Source: Torymus aiolomorphi (taxonomy: Eukaryota; Arthropoda; Insecta; Hymenoptera; Torymidae). Taken from it: a stretch of DNA of 64,000 nt. The stretch spans positions 11,848,601 through 11,912,600 of the forward strand of contig CM070877.1 in assembly GCA_036365515.1 (NCBI GenBank), given 5' to 3'. The notes beneath the pieces are model-generated. The model was not told the DNA's origin and ran no database searches. It saw only the letters and a list, made by a program, of their open reading frames with translations. Below are positions 24,540-38,059 of this stretch, in pieces; position 1 is the first letter of the stretch; each line of letters starts with the position of its first letter. The position numbers were made by a program, and so were the translations under genes.

Positions 24540-25270
24540 ACGTTTAGTACAAAGGCACACCGCAATTCATAATTGCTCGCGCTAAACGCAACTGCCCCCC
24601 GGAACTCATCGGCGAACTTCCCTCCCTCCGGCTACCCAGCACACCTCGATAAAATTCGATCAAACCTTAAAATATGAAATCTTAAAAAGGACAAGCCAAG
24701 TCACCTTCCTTCCCACCCTGGAACACACAATTATTACCAATAATTGCGCTCGCGCGCGGGCGCGGGACAATTACCAGCGGCCGAGTCGCCTCTTGCTTGA
24801 AGAGCAGCGCGGCAGCTGCCGTGCAAGAGAAGCTCGTCTTCAAACCTTTTTGCGCGCGCTCGCGCACCTTTCCCCCGGCCTTTCTTTGACAATTTTTTTT
24901 ATCGGATCTCCTCTCGCTTCATTTGACGCGACGAGCTTTTTCGCAGCCGCACAAAGTGTCGATTCGTCGACGTCGTCGTCGTCGTCGTCTACTAATGGCC
25001 GTCCACTCGTCCTTATTGCAGACTTAATTACTGTCTCTCTGACTTTGCCCAAGTTATAATGGCGACGAGCACTGACTGCTGCTTAGTCTTTTGAGAAAGA
25101 TGAGGGGCGGGGGTAGACAGTTTTTGCTTGATGGGTCACGGACTGGCGAGTTTCGAGGGTCAAAATTTTAAATTCGAGGGCTCGCAGAGTGGACCGTTTA
25201 GTTCTTGGGATGGTAGGTTCAGTATACGTATATTATGATTGATGGCAGTGAAGAAGTATTTTATTGAGGC
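24540..25270. other. Skew-switch island 18
   Basis: C-rich left arm (about 24580-24720), CpG-rich core with a CGT triplet run (about 24970-24989), and G-rich right arm (about 25080-25250). Confidence 0.55.
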
Positions 25271-25499
25271 AGGATTGACATGTAACTAGCGTTACAGTTC
25301 AGGTTAGAATATTCTAAATATTTGAAAAGAAATTTTCGTCACAAAATATAGAATTTGAATTTATATCGTAAGTTCGAAATCAAATATGAAATCAGATGAT
25401 TATTTAAATTAGACTTACATATGTAATCCACTGATGGTCAATACTCTTCATCTTTGATACCGTCTTTACTGTTAACCATAGTGCCTTTATTTCTTTGTC

Positions 25500-26340
25500 C
25501 ATCCTTGAAATCCCCGATATACTTATATGACAAACAGAAAAAAAAACCTATATCTCGGCAGCCAAAAAGCAGAAATTCTCCTGACGCGAGATAGATGTTC
25601 AGCGAAAAAGACAACTCCTATTTTCCCAACATAAATAATCCCCTCTTCCATTGCCATAGACCGCAAAGACAGTAGTACCACCCTGAACCTTTTTTTCTAA
25701 ACCTCCCCATCTCTCGGATAAAAATCACAGAAAAGATCTAGGAGAGGGAGAAAAAAGCTCGCCCCACCGCTACTATCGCCATCCAATATTCAGCGACGGC
25801 TCGCGCGAGTCAACACAAAGAGATACACATCCTTTCAGCCTCCAGCTTCTTCCTCCTGCGCAACCCTTTTTTGCCCCTCCTTCTCCTTCTCCTCGGACGA
25901 CTCGTCGATTCGTTAATAGAATAATAAATAGCCAGCGCCGCGGTGGCGGCGTTCGCATATATTTTTTGCACGTCGTCTTCTCCTCGGCCGGTCCTGAACA
26001 AACTTTGTTATACGAAATGAAAAGGCCACGAAGAGAGAGAGAGAGGAGAGCTCAAACTTCAGCCGGCGATCGTCGTCGACGTCGTGTAATTGTTTGGATC
26101 TCGGCCGGGACTAATTTGATTGTCCGGCGCGGTGCCTCTCGGTTTAATTTTTTCCCCGTGTGCCATAGGGCCTTTCTCGTTTTTTGTCAATTTAGGGGGT
26201 ATTCTTTCGCGCTTGTTTGTTATTCATAAGGATTATTTTAAAATGGTCTGCGCTCTCGTCGAGGGACTACACAATGGGATTTGTAAAACGCGGGAATTGC
26301 TAGTAGACCAATACGGGGCTATTATTAGCCTGCGGTGACA
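25500..26340. other. Skew-switch island 19
   Basis: A long C-rich left arm (about 25600-25900), CpG-rich core (about 25930-26130) and a more weakly G+T-rich right arm. Confidence 0.45.
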
Positions 26341-26559
26341 TTGAACGGCTATTCTCGAACTAATATTAACTTGAACTAGTATTGATTAGCCATACCGCTT
26401 CGAAGTTGTTATCGAAGACGATTAAAAATTCAAATGTCAGGGAATAATGGATAGGCGAATGATTATCCTTTGAAGTTCAAAACTTCGAATTGCAGATGAT
26501 GAAAGATTAAAGCGCTCTTCATTTGTCATAAATTTTTATACAATTCCCGTAAAAAAAAA

Positions 26560-27000
26560 GAACTAGGAAAATTATTAAAATCTCTATAAACATACGCTAC
26601 ACTCGATAGCCCAAAAGCCAGCCGCACGACTTGTTGCGATAAGCCCCGCCGCAAAACTCTCCCGATCACGAGGCGGAGATGTGAAAGAGGGCGGGAAAAG
26701 CGCGCCTAAACAATATCTCGCGGCGATATAAGGAGCGGCTATCGGGCCATTACCGGCCAGCGCCGCGCCGGACTGCAGCGTCAGCGCTGTTCCCTCTGTG
26801 TCTCTCGTTCCTTGTTTCTTCCTTTGTTACGGCTCCGCCGATGGCCTCGTGGGCGCTTTTACCTTCTTTTTTGCGGTTTTCGGGGGTTGCTCTGTGGCTT
26901 CTTTGTCGTTCTTTATTTCAGTTGTTTTTCTTTTAAATAGTAGCTTCGTTTCTTTGTCTATTTAGCGTGTTTTTGTATTTTAATTTATTTCTTGAGGCAT
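26560..27000. other. Skew-switch island 20
   Basis: C-rich left arm, a very CpG-rich core (about 26640-26800) with a TATAAGG element near 26727, and a G+T-rich right arm (26820-27000). Confidence 0.5.
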
Positions 27001-27059
27001 ATTTACTAAAAATTTTTTAAAGATGCCTGTTTAAGAAGTAGAAATAAAATGTTCTCTAT

Positions 27060-27680
27060 TATTTTTCTAAAAAGAAAAGCCAAAATCCTAGTACAAGCGT
27101 ATAGAGCTATAGAAATAAGAAACAAGAAACACCGATAAAACGTAAATTCCCTCTCTCGCTTCCTTCTCCCAGCTAGCTCCGCTCTATCCTCCTCCTTTTT
27201 CCATTCTTCAAACGAATATTTTTCCTTTTACTCCCTTTCCATTTCCATTTCTCTTCTCTCGAAAACTTCCTTCTTTATTTCCCACTTGTGTTTCTCGAGC
27301 GCCTTTATGTACACGCCGGCCCCCCGCCCGTTTTTACGATTTCTCGGCTAACGCGCTTCGGCCGCTCGGGATTCGCGAGCGCGAATAAAATCGCGCCGTC
27401 GATGTGTGTCTGATCTATACGCGTGTGTGTATGTGTGTGCATACCTATGCGAAAAGTATATACGCGCGAGCGGGAATGTTTACGAGTCCCGGGATGCGGG
27501 CGCTGTCTCGAGATTTTTATTCGCGTGTATGAGGATTTAGCGAGGGCAATCATTCGGCTTTATCGCCAGTCAATTCGTGTTTAGTCGTCCGGCAGCCTGT
27601 GGTGGCAGTCCGTTAAAGTTGCGGTCGCAGAGAGCCTTTCGTGCCTCGTGAGTTGCGTCTGATTCTTGGATTATATTTCA
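27060..27680. other. Skew-switch island 21
   Basis: The left arm is a pyrimidine-rich block (about 27145-27300). The core is CG-rich. The right arm is G+T-rich with TG alternation near 27400-27440. Confidence 0.5.
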
Positions 27681-27689
27681 ATAATGTGA

Positions 27690-28620
27690 AGAATTACCGG
27701 CTTTACATTTTATATATTGCGAATTTTAAGGGAAATAATTCCAAAAATTTTCTTCTCGAAATGCCCTCCAAAATAATATTTTACAATTAATTTAATTACT
27801 GAATATTTAATTCAATTTGCGTTACAAAATATGAAAATAAAGGTATGGAATTGAAAAATAATTTTTAATTAAGAGTTGTTAAAAATTTGACTAATGGCGA
27901 ATAAATTTTAAAAATAATAAGGGCTCTTTTAGCTTTACAATTACATTTGAAACTTAGATTAGCATCGCGTACTTTCTTTTTAATCATTTTTAAACAATAA
28001 AACGGCGTTTAATCTGTTTTAAAAGCAAAGAAAACAAATAAAAGCATTTTAAATTATGCCTGTCGTTTGCAACGCGCGTGCCCGAGCGCGCTCGCGGGGA
28101 AGCAACGATTGAGTTGTATATCCACGCAGTTTATTAAAACTTCTTATCAGTTCTTTAAAATCCTCTGAAAGACGAGGAATTATTGGAAAGTAAAAATGAT
28201 TAAAGTTTGAAAAATTCTTAAAAGGGCGCGCGGGGAATTTATTGTCGCACGCAATAAAAATGAGATTTCTTAAGGAGGCGAAAGTTTAACTGCCCCGTGG
28301 CACGCAACTGCATCCCGCGGAACTAACTTTTTATTGACATTAAACAATTTATAACTCTGAAAAAGACAATTCGCCCGTAAAATTAAAATGCAATAAAACC
28401 GCTCGGGGCGACATCATTTAAAAGACTTGGGAGCGCACTAAATCCTTGTCGATTTTTAAATAATGAAAGAAATCAGGAAAATTCTTTTTGTGGCTCTTTC
28501 TTTTTATTGAAACTCGGTCTACAAACACTATTACTTTACTTGAAACAAAATACGTCGTAAGTTTTTAGTTCTAGGAACTAACCAAAGCAAATTCACAAAT
28601 ATATTAAAAAAATTCTCTAG
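27690..28620. other. AT-rich stretch without recognised features
   Basis: AT-rich DNA with isolated CG-rich words (about 28070-28100, 28225-28320). No frame, hairpin or repeat is supported. Confidence 0.45.
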
Positions 28621-28636
28621 AAAGTTACTTATAGCT

Positions 28637-29300
28637 TTAAGGTAGCTCATGCGGGGGCTAGTAGACCTAAAGTTATGAAATTTTTTTACAAAGATTCATT
28701 TACACATTCTAATCTTACAACTGATATGACAGGAAAAAGGGTTCTTAACATAACGGAAAAAATTTTTGTTACAAAATTTGCAATGTTGCAAAAGTAGATT
28801 TTGTCGACTAAAAAAAATTCAATAAGTATTTATAATCTTTTTTGTTTTTCATTCAATTTTAATTTACAAGGTCTCATTTTCTTCCTTATTTAATTTCAGG
28901 GGGAGGTACCCATATCAAAGTTGAAAAATTTTCAAAACCTGCTAAGTTATATGCAATTGTTTGAATTGTTGTGTAAAATTCAGTGACAAATCTACAAACA
29001 ATTGCATATAACTTTGCAGGTTTTGAACATTTTCCAATTTTGATATGGGTACCTCCCCCTGAAATTGAACAAGGAAAAAAATGAGATTTTGCAAATTAGA
29101 ATTGAATGAAAAACAAAGAAGATTATAAATACTTATTGAATTTTTTTTAGTCAACAAAATCTACATTTGCAACATTGCAAAGTTTGTAACAAAAATTTTT
29201 TCCGTTATGTTAAGAACCCTTTAAGATTAGAATGTGTAAATGAATCTTTGTAAAAAAATTTCATAGCTTTAGGTCTACTAGCCCGCATGAGCTACCTTAA
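28637..29300. mobile_element. Foldback MITE, near-palindromic, 664 bp
   Basis: The left arm (28641-28963) and right arm (28995-29296) are inverted copies, by eye well over 90% identical, around a spacer of about 31 bases. The left arm has one extra block of about 18 bases near 28711-28730. Ends read TTAAGGTAGCTCATGCGGG and its complement. The flanking TTAA can be a TTAA target duplication (piggyBac-type) or a TA duplication plus an AGGTA terminus (Tc1/mariner-type); this copy alone cannot decide. There is no coding capacity. If transcribed, the arms would form a dsRNA hairpin of about 300 bp. Confidence 0.85.
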
Positions 29301-29483
29301 TAGTATATTTCGACACTGGTGCGGAAGGTGATAATTTACTTCATGTGACGTTTTTCGCACGAGCGAAGCGAGTGCGAAAAGTCACATGAAGTAAATAATC
29401 AACTTCCGCACTCGTTTCGAACGGTATTTTATACCACGAGCGCCGAAAAATCATACCAAAGTTGTGATTTTGAGGTTAGAGTG
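29297..29483 (+). mobile_element. Hairpin element family 2, copy 2 (about 187 bp)
   Basis: It begins TTAATAGTATATT (29297-29309), identical to the corresponding end of copy 1, and continues with a hairpin (arms about 29311-29360 and 29372-29419). The tip is made of complementary CGCAC/GTGCG around GAGCGAAGCGA. It ends in TTTTGAGGTTAGAGTGG. It lies directly against the 664 bp foldback and shares its TTAA, so the foldback probably inserted at the TTAA that opens this element. Confidence 0.55.
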
Positions 29484-29499
29484 GTATAAATTACCATTA

Positions 29500-30240
29500 T
29501 TCAACGCGTTACTCATAAACTTAAAAAAAAAAAATAAAAAATAAAACAGTTTTCTTTTTTCAAAAACGAGAAAATCAGATTATTTACGAGTCATTAAGCT
29601 CGCAACACAACTGGGCGGAAATTGCGTTCTCCTTTTCTTTCAAGCGTCGCGAAACCTTCGAAAGATCCGGCGTCGATTTTGGCCTACAGCTTCTCTCACG
29701 GAAAAGTTCGTCCCGAGATTTTCGCGGCCGATAGTCCCGATGATATATGGCCGCCTATAAAGTCAAGACATTGAAAGCCCGGATCGATTCTCTTTCCATT
29801 TCCCGCTCGCACCCGCCGCTTTAGATTCTTACGTCGCTGCTGGAAGTGGGTATCCTTTTTTCCGTAGCGACCGGTTTTATCGATTTTTCGCACGCAAATG
29901 AAAGTCGTTTGGGGGAGACCGGAAATATACATAATAATGCTATTCTTTACGGTGCATTGTAAAGGGTTGTATAAAGACTGCTTTTAGAATGCATAATTAA
30001 AAGTTCGACGTAATAACTCCTCTTTTATGCGCCTTATTTTATTATAAAAAACAGATGCAACGTTAAAGGGAATAAATAGACATAGGTTAAAATATTACAA
30101 AAGTATAGTTAAACGTCAGAAAAGTTTTGGTTTAGATATAGTTGCATTTGCATTTAGATAAGAACTATTTATGACAGTCATGTTGGTTTTTTATAATTTT
30201 ATTTTAAATAGAAAAAAGTTGTGTTGGTATTGTATAAATA
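29500..30240. other. AT-rich stretch with a small CpG patch
   Basis: The CpG-bearing patch at about 29600-29900 contains a CTATAAAG element near 29755. The rest is AT-rich. No coding frame or repeat is supported. Confidence 0.35.
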
Positions 30241-30840
30241 AAAATATCCCCATGCAAAACTATAAAATCAAACATCCCTACATTTTTTAGCTACCATTAC
30301 TATCTGAAACCTAACCATCACTCGAAAAACTTCCCAAATCAAAACTAAAAATTCCCACGCAATCCCATTACCACTTTCCAAACAACACACAATCCCCCAC
30401 TCCCCCTAAAATCCCTAGGCAAACTCATCGGGCGCGCTCAAAATCTCGAAGAAGTTAACGGGCGTGCTTCCGCGTGCGGCAATCAGCAAGCATAACACGG
30501 CCGCGGTACGAAACTTTCTTCTCCGCGCGCGGGAGAGAAACATTGCGCGAAATAACGTTAAATATTTACCTTCGCGGGAGACGCACGCGCGCACGCGCTA
30601 GAGAGCGATTGTTCTCCCGGCGCGACGATAAACATCATTATGTAATGTATATAGAGGGAGTTTTCTACGCGCGCGCGGGGGTGGCTGCGACTCGGAGAGG
30701 CGGGAGGTCCGCGTTACTGTCCCTCAAGTCTTATCGCTAGCAGGGAGTGGAGCGTCGTGGTTTTGTCTTTGCGTTGGTGCCCGCGAAACTTAATATTCTC
30801 AGAATTTTAGCGGAGAATTAATGATGATTTCAAAGATGTA
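30240..30840. other. Skew-switch island 22
   Basis: Left arm 30361-30420 has C27 and G2. The CpG-rich core is at about 30430-30640 and the G-rich right arm at about 30650-30780. Confidence 0.6.
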
Positions 30841-30849
30841 TGCAGCAAA

Positions 30850-31580
30850 ATCCAAAATTGGAGTAAGTGATTTTCTAAAATTCATTTTTAGGAATATTTA
30901 AATTACACGAATTATAAAAAGGATATATGTAGAAACTTTATCGCCTAAGAGAAAGGGGAATAAAATTTTGAGAAAAATAAAATATTCAACGAACGTAATG
31001 CAGTATCTGCTGCTTAAATAGATGTACTACTTCTAATAATACGACAATTATGACATCGTAGATTGAAACTATTCTCAGAATTTTGTCTTTGCGGTAAAAA
31101 GGTATAAATATTTAACAAAAATCGCTAAAATTCATGACTCTTAAGATTGAATTAACAGTTGAAAAAGGTTATCAATTAAACGTAATTTTTACATTTTATC
31201 AACGTTTTGAACTGTATTTTTGCCGACGTTTCTATATAGTTTTCAACAGCCAGAATCATTAAAAAGCTATTTCAAAATTTCAGTCAAACTTAATTTTTAA
31301 TTAAGAATAATTTTTATTCTTTAATTTACTCACGAAGTCTTTCCCCAATTTTAAAACATTGGAAGATTAAAAAATTGAAATATATTATTAATACATTTTA
31401 ATAAAAATTACTATGATTAGTTATAATTTATAAGCTAATTTATAAGGTAGTTACAACATATTATAGTGTCAAACTGACAGTGACTGATGGTATTTTTCAG
31501 TTCACGGAGAAAAGGTGCCTGAAAAAAATTGCTATTCTTCGTATACAAGAAGCACACAGACAAATTTACTATCTGAAATC
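30850..31580. other. AT-rich stretch without recognised features
   Basis: AT-rich with no supported gene, repeat array or inverted repeat. Confidence 0.45.
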
Positions 31581-31589
31581 TTAATAATT

Positions 31590-32470
<881 letters not shown>

Positions 32471-32529
32471 ATTAGGAAAATAATGTGCTTACGTTTAGGT
32501 GTACATTGTGTTCGATGAAATTAGATCTG

Positions 32530-33060
32530 GTCTTACCTGAAACAAAAGACAAAGTGTTATATTCATCGATTTCGAAATTAATTTTATAAAAGATAAACAC
32601 AAAATACACCACTAGTAAAGAAAAACTCGTCAGTTACATTTACAGTCAGCGAAATGAAGACGCCCAAGACAACCCACATGTAGAGCCGAAAAACGTTGAA
32701 ATAAGAGACGGGCGCGAGGCGCGGGCCATAAATCGTTCGCGGCGATAAGACGTGCGCCTATACGTCTGCGCGCGTTGCGTTGCCGCCGCTGCGTGATCGA
32801 CGCGGTCGGCGGGATTAACGAGCGGCCATCGAGCTTTCGATCCCCCCCCCCCCCCCCCTATCAATCACCTAGGGACTCGATCGAATGTGTACACGTGTGT
32901 GCTCTCGGTTTCGGTTTTTCTTTCGTGATTGGCGTTGTTGGGGGTTTTATTTGCGAGCGTCTGAGTGTTGTTTAGATGTATTTTGGGTAAAGAAATATTA
33001 TTTTTATTTATCTAAAAGACGTTTTGGAATTTGATGAATTTAAGGGAACGAAGTTTGTTT
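32530..33060. other. Skew-switch region 24 with poly-C run
   Basis: The left arm is only weakly C-rich. The CpG-rich core (about 32700-32830) and the G+T-rich right arm (about 32890-33060) are clear. A 17-base C run lies between core and right arm. Confidence 0.4.
32842..32858. repeat. Homopolymer of 17 C
   Basis: Uninterrupted C run on the + strand (G run on -). Such runs are rare in AT-rich insect DNA and error-prone in sequencing, so the exact length is uncertain. Confidence 0.85.
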
Positions 33061-33159
33061 TAAATTCATTGGTAGAGATGACTGTATTCGGGATGCCGAA
33101 AAATGGCATAACATAGAAACTTTTGATAAAAATCGCCTTGTAAACACTTTAAACAAAGA

Positions 33160-34030
33160 AGAGCTGCCATGCAAATGTTCCCCCTACTCTCGCATCAACG
33201 AAAATTTACATCCCATCTAAATACCATATAAAACTTTTAATATATCCAGAATAATGGCCGAAATACCCTAGAATATAGAATATATATATCCCCCTCGCAA
33301 CCCTCTCCCTAGATTTTACATCCACAACCCAAGCGCGCGCCCATCCTTGCATTCAGCGCTCACACTGCGCAAGAAAGTCACGAAGTCTCTACAGCCGCAC
33401 GCGCGTGCGCGTAACAATATAACGTTTTATAGTTGTAATCGGGGTATCATAATCGCGCAAGTTTGCGCGCGCGACGAGCCTCCCGAGCGTACCTACCTAC
33501 CTTAGCCCCTCGAGAGAAGAGAGCCTCGAAGAAAGCGCCTCCAGCGCGCGTCTCATATCCCGCGTATAACCCGGGGAGGACTAACAAGATTTCGTACATG
33601 TAATTGGTCGAGTATTAAATTGCGTATTCCGGCAAGGAGAGGATAATAGCGAGCGCCGAGCGGATCGTTTAGTAACATACTGCACGAGGCGCGCGCTCGC
33701 GCGACGGTTGAGTTTCTCTCTCCGCACGCGTGGGAGAGGAGAAGTGGCACTTTCTTAGGAGGAGAGAGAGAGTTAATGGCGCACAGTGTCTAGGCGGAGA
33801 GGTTAATGAGAGCAAGACAGCAGCAGCTTGTGAGGAGGATGTGTGTGTGTGCGCGCGCTTTTTGCGAGGAAGGATGTATCGTGCGCGCGGCGCGGTGGTA
33901 TAATTGAGCGCCAGGCGATGCTAATTCCAGCCGGGCGGAGAAGATTAAAGCTGCCGTGGGATAGGTTGGAAAAAGACGCTTGTACGAAACAATTTGGTTG
34001 TGACATAGTGTGGGTCGTCTTTTGGTGAAC
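33160..34030. other. Skew-switch island 25
   Basis: C-rich left arm (about 33175-33340), a broad CpG-rich core (about 33340-33700), and a G-rich right arm (about 33720-34020) with GA and TG words. Confidence 0.5.
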
Positions 34031-34189
34031 TCTCGAGTTCAGTTGTTCCATAGATAATAGTTAACTTTTACCAATGCCAAGTTTTTGGATTCGTCCAGTG
34101 TACAATTTGTCAGTTGGATTCGAGAGATTACACAATCAAGGGTTGACCATTAAAGAACCATTCTTTTCTTCATCATACGGTCAACTAAA

Positions 34190-34740
34190 CTTGAATTCGC
34201 ACAACCAGACCTCCCAACACCACCATCCAATCAACAATCACAACTTTCTACCTTCCCCTGCAGACAATCTTCGACATCCCATTCTTGCCTATCCCATACA
34301 CCCGTACACACTCGTTACATCCTTTAGATGCAGTTCCAGCTCGGGACCTAATAGCCCCCGAGTCCTCGCATCGCGAGGGGGTCGCTTAATTAAATGCTCT
34401 CGCACGCGACTCTAAGACGCCGAGTTTAAGGAGGGGCAGTGATTCCCGGCCCCGTTTATCGGCCACTCGTGACGCGTCGTCCGCTTTGGCCAAAGTGTCT
34501 CGGGTCGGTCTCAGGGGGCACGGCTAGGTGTTTAAAAGGCTGTTTCAGTTTTCCTCCGAGCTTCTCAATCTTCAGGGTGTACGTGTGTGTTTAAAGTGAC
34601 GTGTATGGGTGTTGAGATTGGCGAGCGTAGAAAAGGTAGTTTTGAAATTTTGTTTCCTATAGAAGATAGTAGTTGATTTTATTGTTGGCGTCGTTGTAGG
34701 TGAATTGGGGCAGAGGATGTAATATATATTTGTCGCCATG
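34190..34740. other. Skew-switch island 26
   Basis: Left arm 34201-34260 has C27 and G2; right arm 34681-34740 has G20 and C6. The core is at about 34330-34500. Confidence 0.6.
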
Positions 34741-34789
34741 AGTTGAGAAAAATGTTAAAAAGTTCAAGGAACTCATTGTTATACGGCAT

Positions 34790-35400
34790 TCTCATCTTAC
34801 CTCACACCATCTATTTGATCACAAATTTTCACAGCAATTAAAACACACCTCGATCATCATTCCTCCCGCCATTCTACAATCATTCATCAGTATATCTCCT
34901 TATTAAAATACCCCCGACCAACTCTCCAACTCCCAAGATCGCTCGAATCCGATACAACCAGTTCAACCCCTCGACTGTTTGTTTCGCGGCGGAGGCAGCC
35001 TCAGCCTCCTCCAGTGCTTTCAGCTCGTGAAACAAGATGAAGCGAGCAAGCGAGCGACGGTTTTGTACGAAGCCAAGGCCGCAGGCGCAACGTGGGCGCC
35101 TTGTTTAACTAGCCTTTTAATTAGTAACGCTTAAAAATTTAGCGCCAGCCGGAATAAGCATCCGGGAAAGTCGCGAGCCGAGGAGGTTGAGCTACATAGT
35201 GCGTATCGCGAGGACGAAGGGTGGAAGGAGGACGAGGAGGATGATGATGGAGGGAATAAGAAATGCGGTGGGCTGTGGAAGGATGGTGTGTTCTCTGAGA
35301 AGAATAGTGAATTTTTTATCACTGTGTGGGAATGCTAGGTGAATTATTGTTATGGTTTTGGATTGATTAACTGATGAAGCAAGATTTGTTTCAAAGCAGG
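34790..35400. other. Skew-switch island 27
   Basis: C-rich left arm (about 34800-34975), CpG core (about 34980-35110), and G-rich right arm (about 35160-35300) with GGA/GAT triplets. Confidence 0.55.
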
Positions 35401-35519
35401 GTTAGTTGTAACACGATTAAATACTTGTCGACATTTCTGTTTGTCACAAACCAAGAAATTTTCAGCTAAGAATATGCATTTCGTTATAAATAGTATATAA
35501 ATAATAACATCATCCGCGT

Positions 35520-36130
35520 CCGGAACTTTAATAAAAACGACAAAAACCAAGAGAACCAAAAAAACCTCCCTCCGCATTCGCTCACCCCTCGACAAGAAGG
35601 AAGAAAAAAAAAAGGCAACACATCCCGCGCTCCGGCTTATTATACGAACGACTTAATATTCGCCGCGTGGAATATTGCCGACGCCGATTCACCCCACGAA
35701 GCGCGCGTGAAACGCGCAATTCGTCAGGCGCGCGCGGGGGCGCGCGCAAGCCGATGCGCTGTTTTTTTCTTCTTCTTTGGTGAGTGAATGTGAGTGTCAG
35801 TGCAACATGGCCAGGACAATTTTTTATTGTTTTCGTAGTAATGAAGGGTCGACGAGTTGTATCGGGGGTTATTAGTTATTAAGAGTTTTTTTGGGGAAAT
35901 GCTGTTAGGGCGCAGCGTGCAAGAAATGTTTGGGTGCGGAAAAAAAACGGCGAGGGTAATAAAAGAATTAATATGCAGCAATAAATTACGTAGTTATATT
36001 AACGTGGATGTATAGGATTTTGGGTTCGATATTTTGTTAAAGAATTTTACTGGGGCATTGAAAAACGATATTTTTTAATAATAGGAGGGGTTTTCGAATG
36101 TTAAAAGGCTTTTTACGAATAAATTTTCGT
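35520..36130. other. Skew-switch island 28
   Basis: A+C-rich left arm (about 35520-35640), a core with CGCGCG words (about 35700-35750), and a G+T-rich right arm (about 35775-36090). Confidence 0.5.
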
Positions 36131-36229
36131 TAAAATATCACGTATTTAAATTTTTTTATTGAACGATGATACAAATTTTTCATCTGGTTTCGGTTATAAA
36201 TTACTTCCACGCCTTTAATAAAAAAAAAG

Positions 36230-36613
36230 GTTCAACAAATTCATGTAATTTTCTCTACATTTATCACAAGAACGTAAAGTATACAATTCCCTTTGTACCA
36301 CTATACAAACGTTACTTTTCAACCTTCTGAAACTTCGCACAAAAGCGCGGGTGCGAAATTCGCACAACAAAAACACCAACACCCACACGCATATTGTATG
36401 CAAAGGGAAAAACCTTCGCGCGGCTGTTTGCTCCACTTCGCTGAGTAAATTTCACGAGCACCAGCCTCATACATCTCGCGCGCGAAATAACAATACACAC
36501 GCGCGTACTATATAATCACCTTATTTACGCGGAAAAATTCAGCGTACGAAAAGAAGAATATCGCGCGCGCGTACACTTTTGTTTCCGCGATATTTTTCGG
36601 AAGGGCAAAGCTG

Positions 36614-36694
<81 letters not shown>

Positions 36695-37000
36695 GAGTTC
36701 AAGGGGGTAAGAGCCTTCCCGCGTCGTAGCTTTTTTGTGCGCGCTCGCGGATTAATTCGAGGATAATGAATTGAAGAGGTCAGTGTTTCGCTTTTAAGCC
36801 GCTCTTCTGTCAGCGGGGTAAAAAGGGATATTTTTAAGTCGCCTTGGCCAGAGAGAGAAAGAGCGAGCTTTTGTTTCGGATATTCGGCCACCGCCAAGTT
36901 CTTCCGCTTGTTTTCGCGGCGCTGTGAAAAAATTTCCCTCGAATTAAAATTATACATCATTCCTCTCTCTGAAAAATGTTAAATTAAACTGAACGTCGAA
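36230..37000. other. Skew-switch region 29 with CT array
   Basis: The A+C-rich left arm (about 36280-36400) and CG-rich centre are clear. The sequence right of the CT array is mixed rather than strongly G-rich, so this is a weaker case. Confidence 0.35.
36616..36691. repeat. (CT)n microsatellite, about 38 units
   Basis: Pure CT array. The 150-codon - frame across it is largely its Arg-Glu translation. Confidence 0.98.
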
Positions 37001-37830
37001 AATAATTTTGTCCAAAATCGCGCGGATCCAATCTCATAAATTGGCGCGCGCGTACGCTCTAAAAAAAATATATATATACACGCGATTTCCGCAACGCGCA
37101 TAATATTAGTTCATTAATTAAGCTCGCGTATTTTTCAATCCCGCCCACAGCATCAATGACACACATAATTTTTCATAATCCATATACCCGTGCGCGCGCT
37201 CGGCTGCATTTTTAAAATATCGCGTAAAATAAAATATTTAATACTCGCAGCAGTGGCTCTCGCGGGGCGCAAAAATTAATTTACCTTTTGTTATGAAAAA
37301 ATTTAATTACAACGACGCTACTCTCTCGCCACGCACACGGACCTATATCCTCGATACATTTTAAAAGCTTCGGCGGCTGCACTCGAATAACTGAATTAAT
37401 TACTGGCGCGGCAGCAGTAGCAGCTTCGCTAATTGAAAAGTTTCGGGAACCGAAAAGCCGCGGCGCAAATAGAAGCCAGCAACCTGGCGATATGAAAATC
37501 CCCGCGGAAAAAGGCGTTAACTCTCTCGTCGGCGCTTTCAACTCCCCCAGACGAATATCTTGGCTGCGATATCGGATTTGCGAACTTGCGCCCTAAATAA
37601 AAAGGGTTGTCACCTCGCAACTCTCTCGCTCTCCTCTCTGACTTCGGACATTTTTCTTTATGGGCTGGGACCGTTGTGTTTCCTTCACGGTTTATCTGTG
37701 TCAGAGTTCGGTATAGGGGTGGAGTTTAGGATGTTTTTAAATATGGGATGTATCTATCTTGTTAAGGATTTGCACGTTTTACTAATGTATAGTCAGGAAA
37801 ATTGTTTTATTTTGTTTTGTTTATCATTTA
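37000..37830. other. Mixed CpG-rich region ending in a G+T-rich arm
   Basis: About 37000-37560 alternates CG-rich and AT-rich words with several frames on -, none recognisable. About 37600-37770 is G+T-rich. The C-rich left arm is not well formed. Confidence 0.35.
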
Positions 37831-38059
37831 CATAATGAAAATTGAGATACTTGTTGAATATAAACATTTTTATGTGATACTTAATTCTATTTTTAAGCTA
37901 ATAGAAACCTTTATTTTAAAATTTCATATATTTTTCGGCGTCAAATTCTCAGATCTTATATTAAGATTAAATTATAATTGATTTCGCGCCATTTCGGTAC
38001 ATCCAATCACAGCAAAGATGTAGTTAGAAAATTTTCATCAATTATAAAATTTAAAATTT

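Noticed and set aside
28637..29300. LTR retrotransposon, because of two long similar segments
   Set aside because: The segments are inverted, not direct, with a spacer of only about 31 bases.
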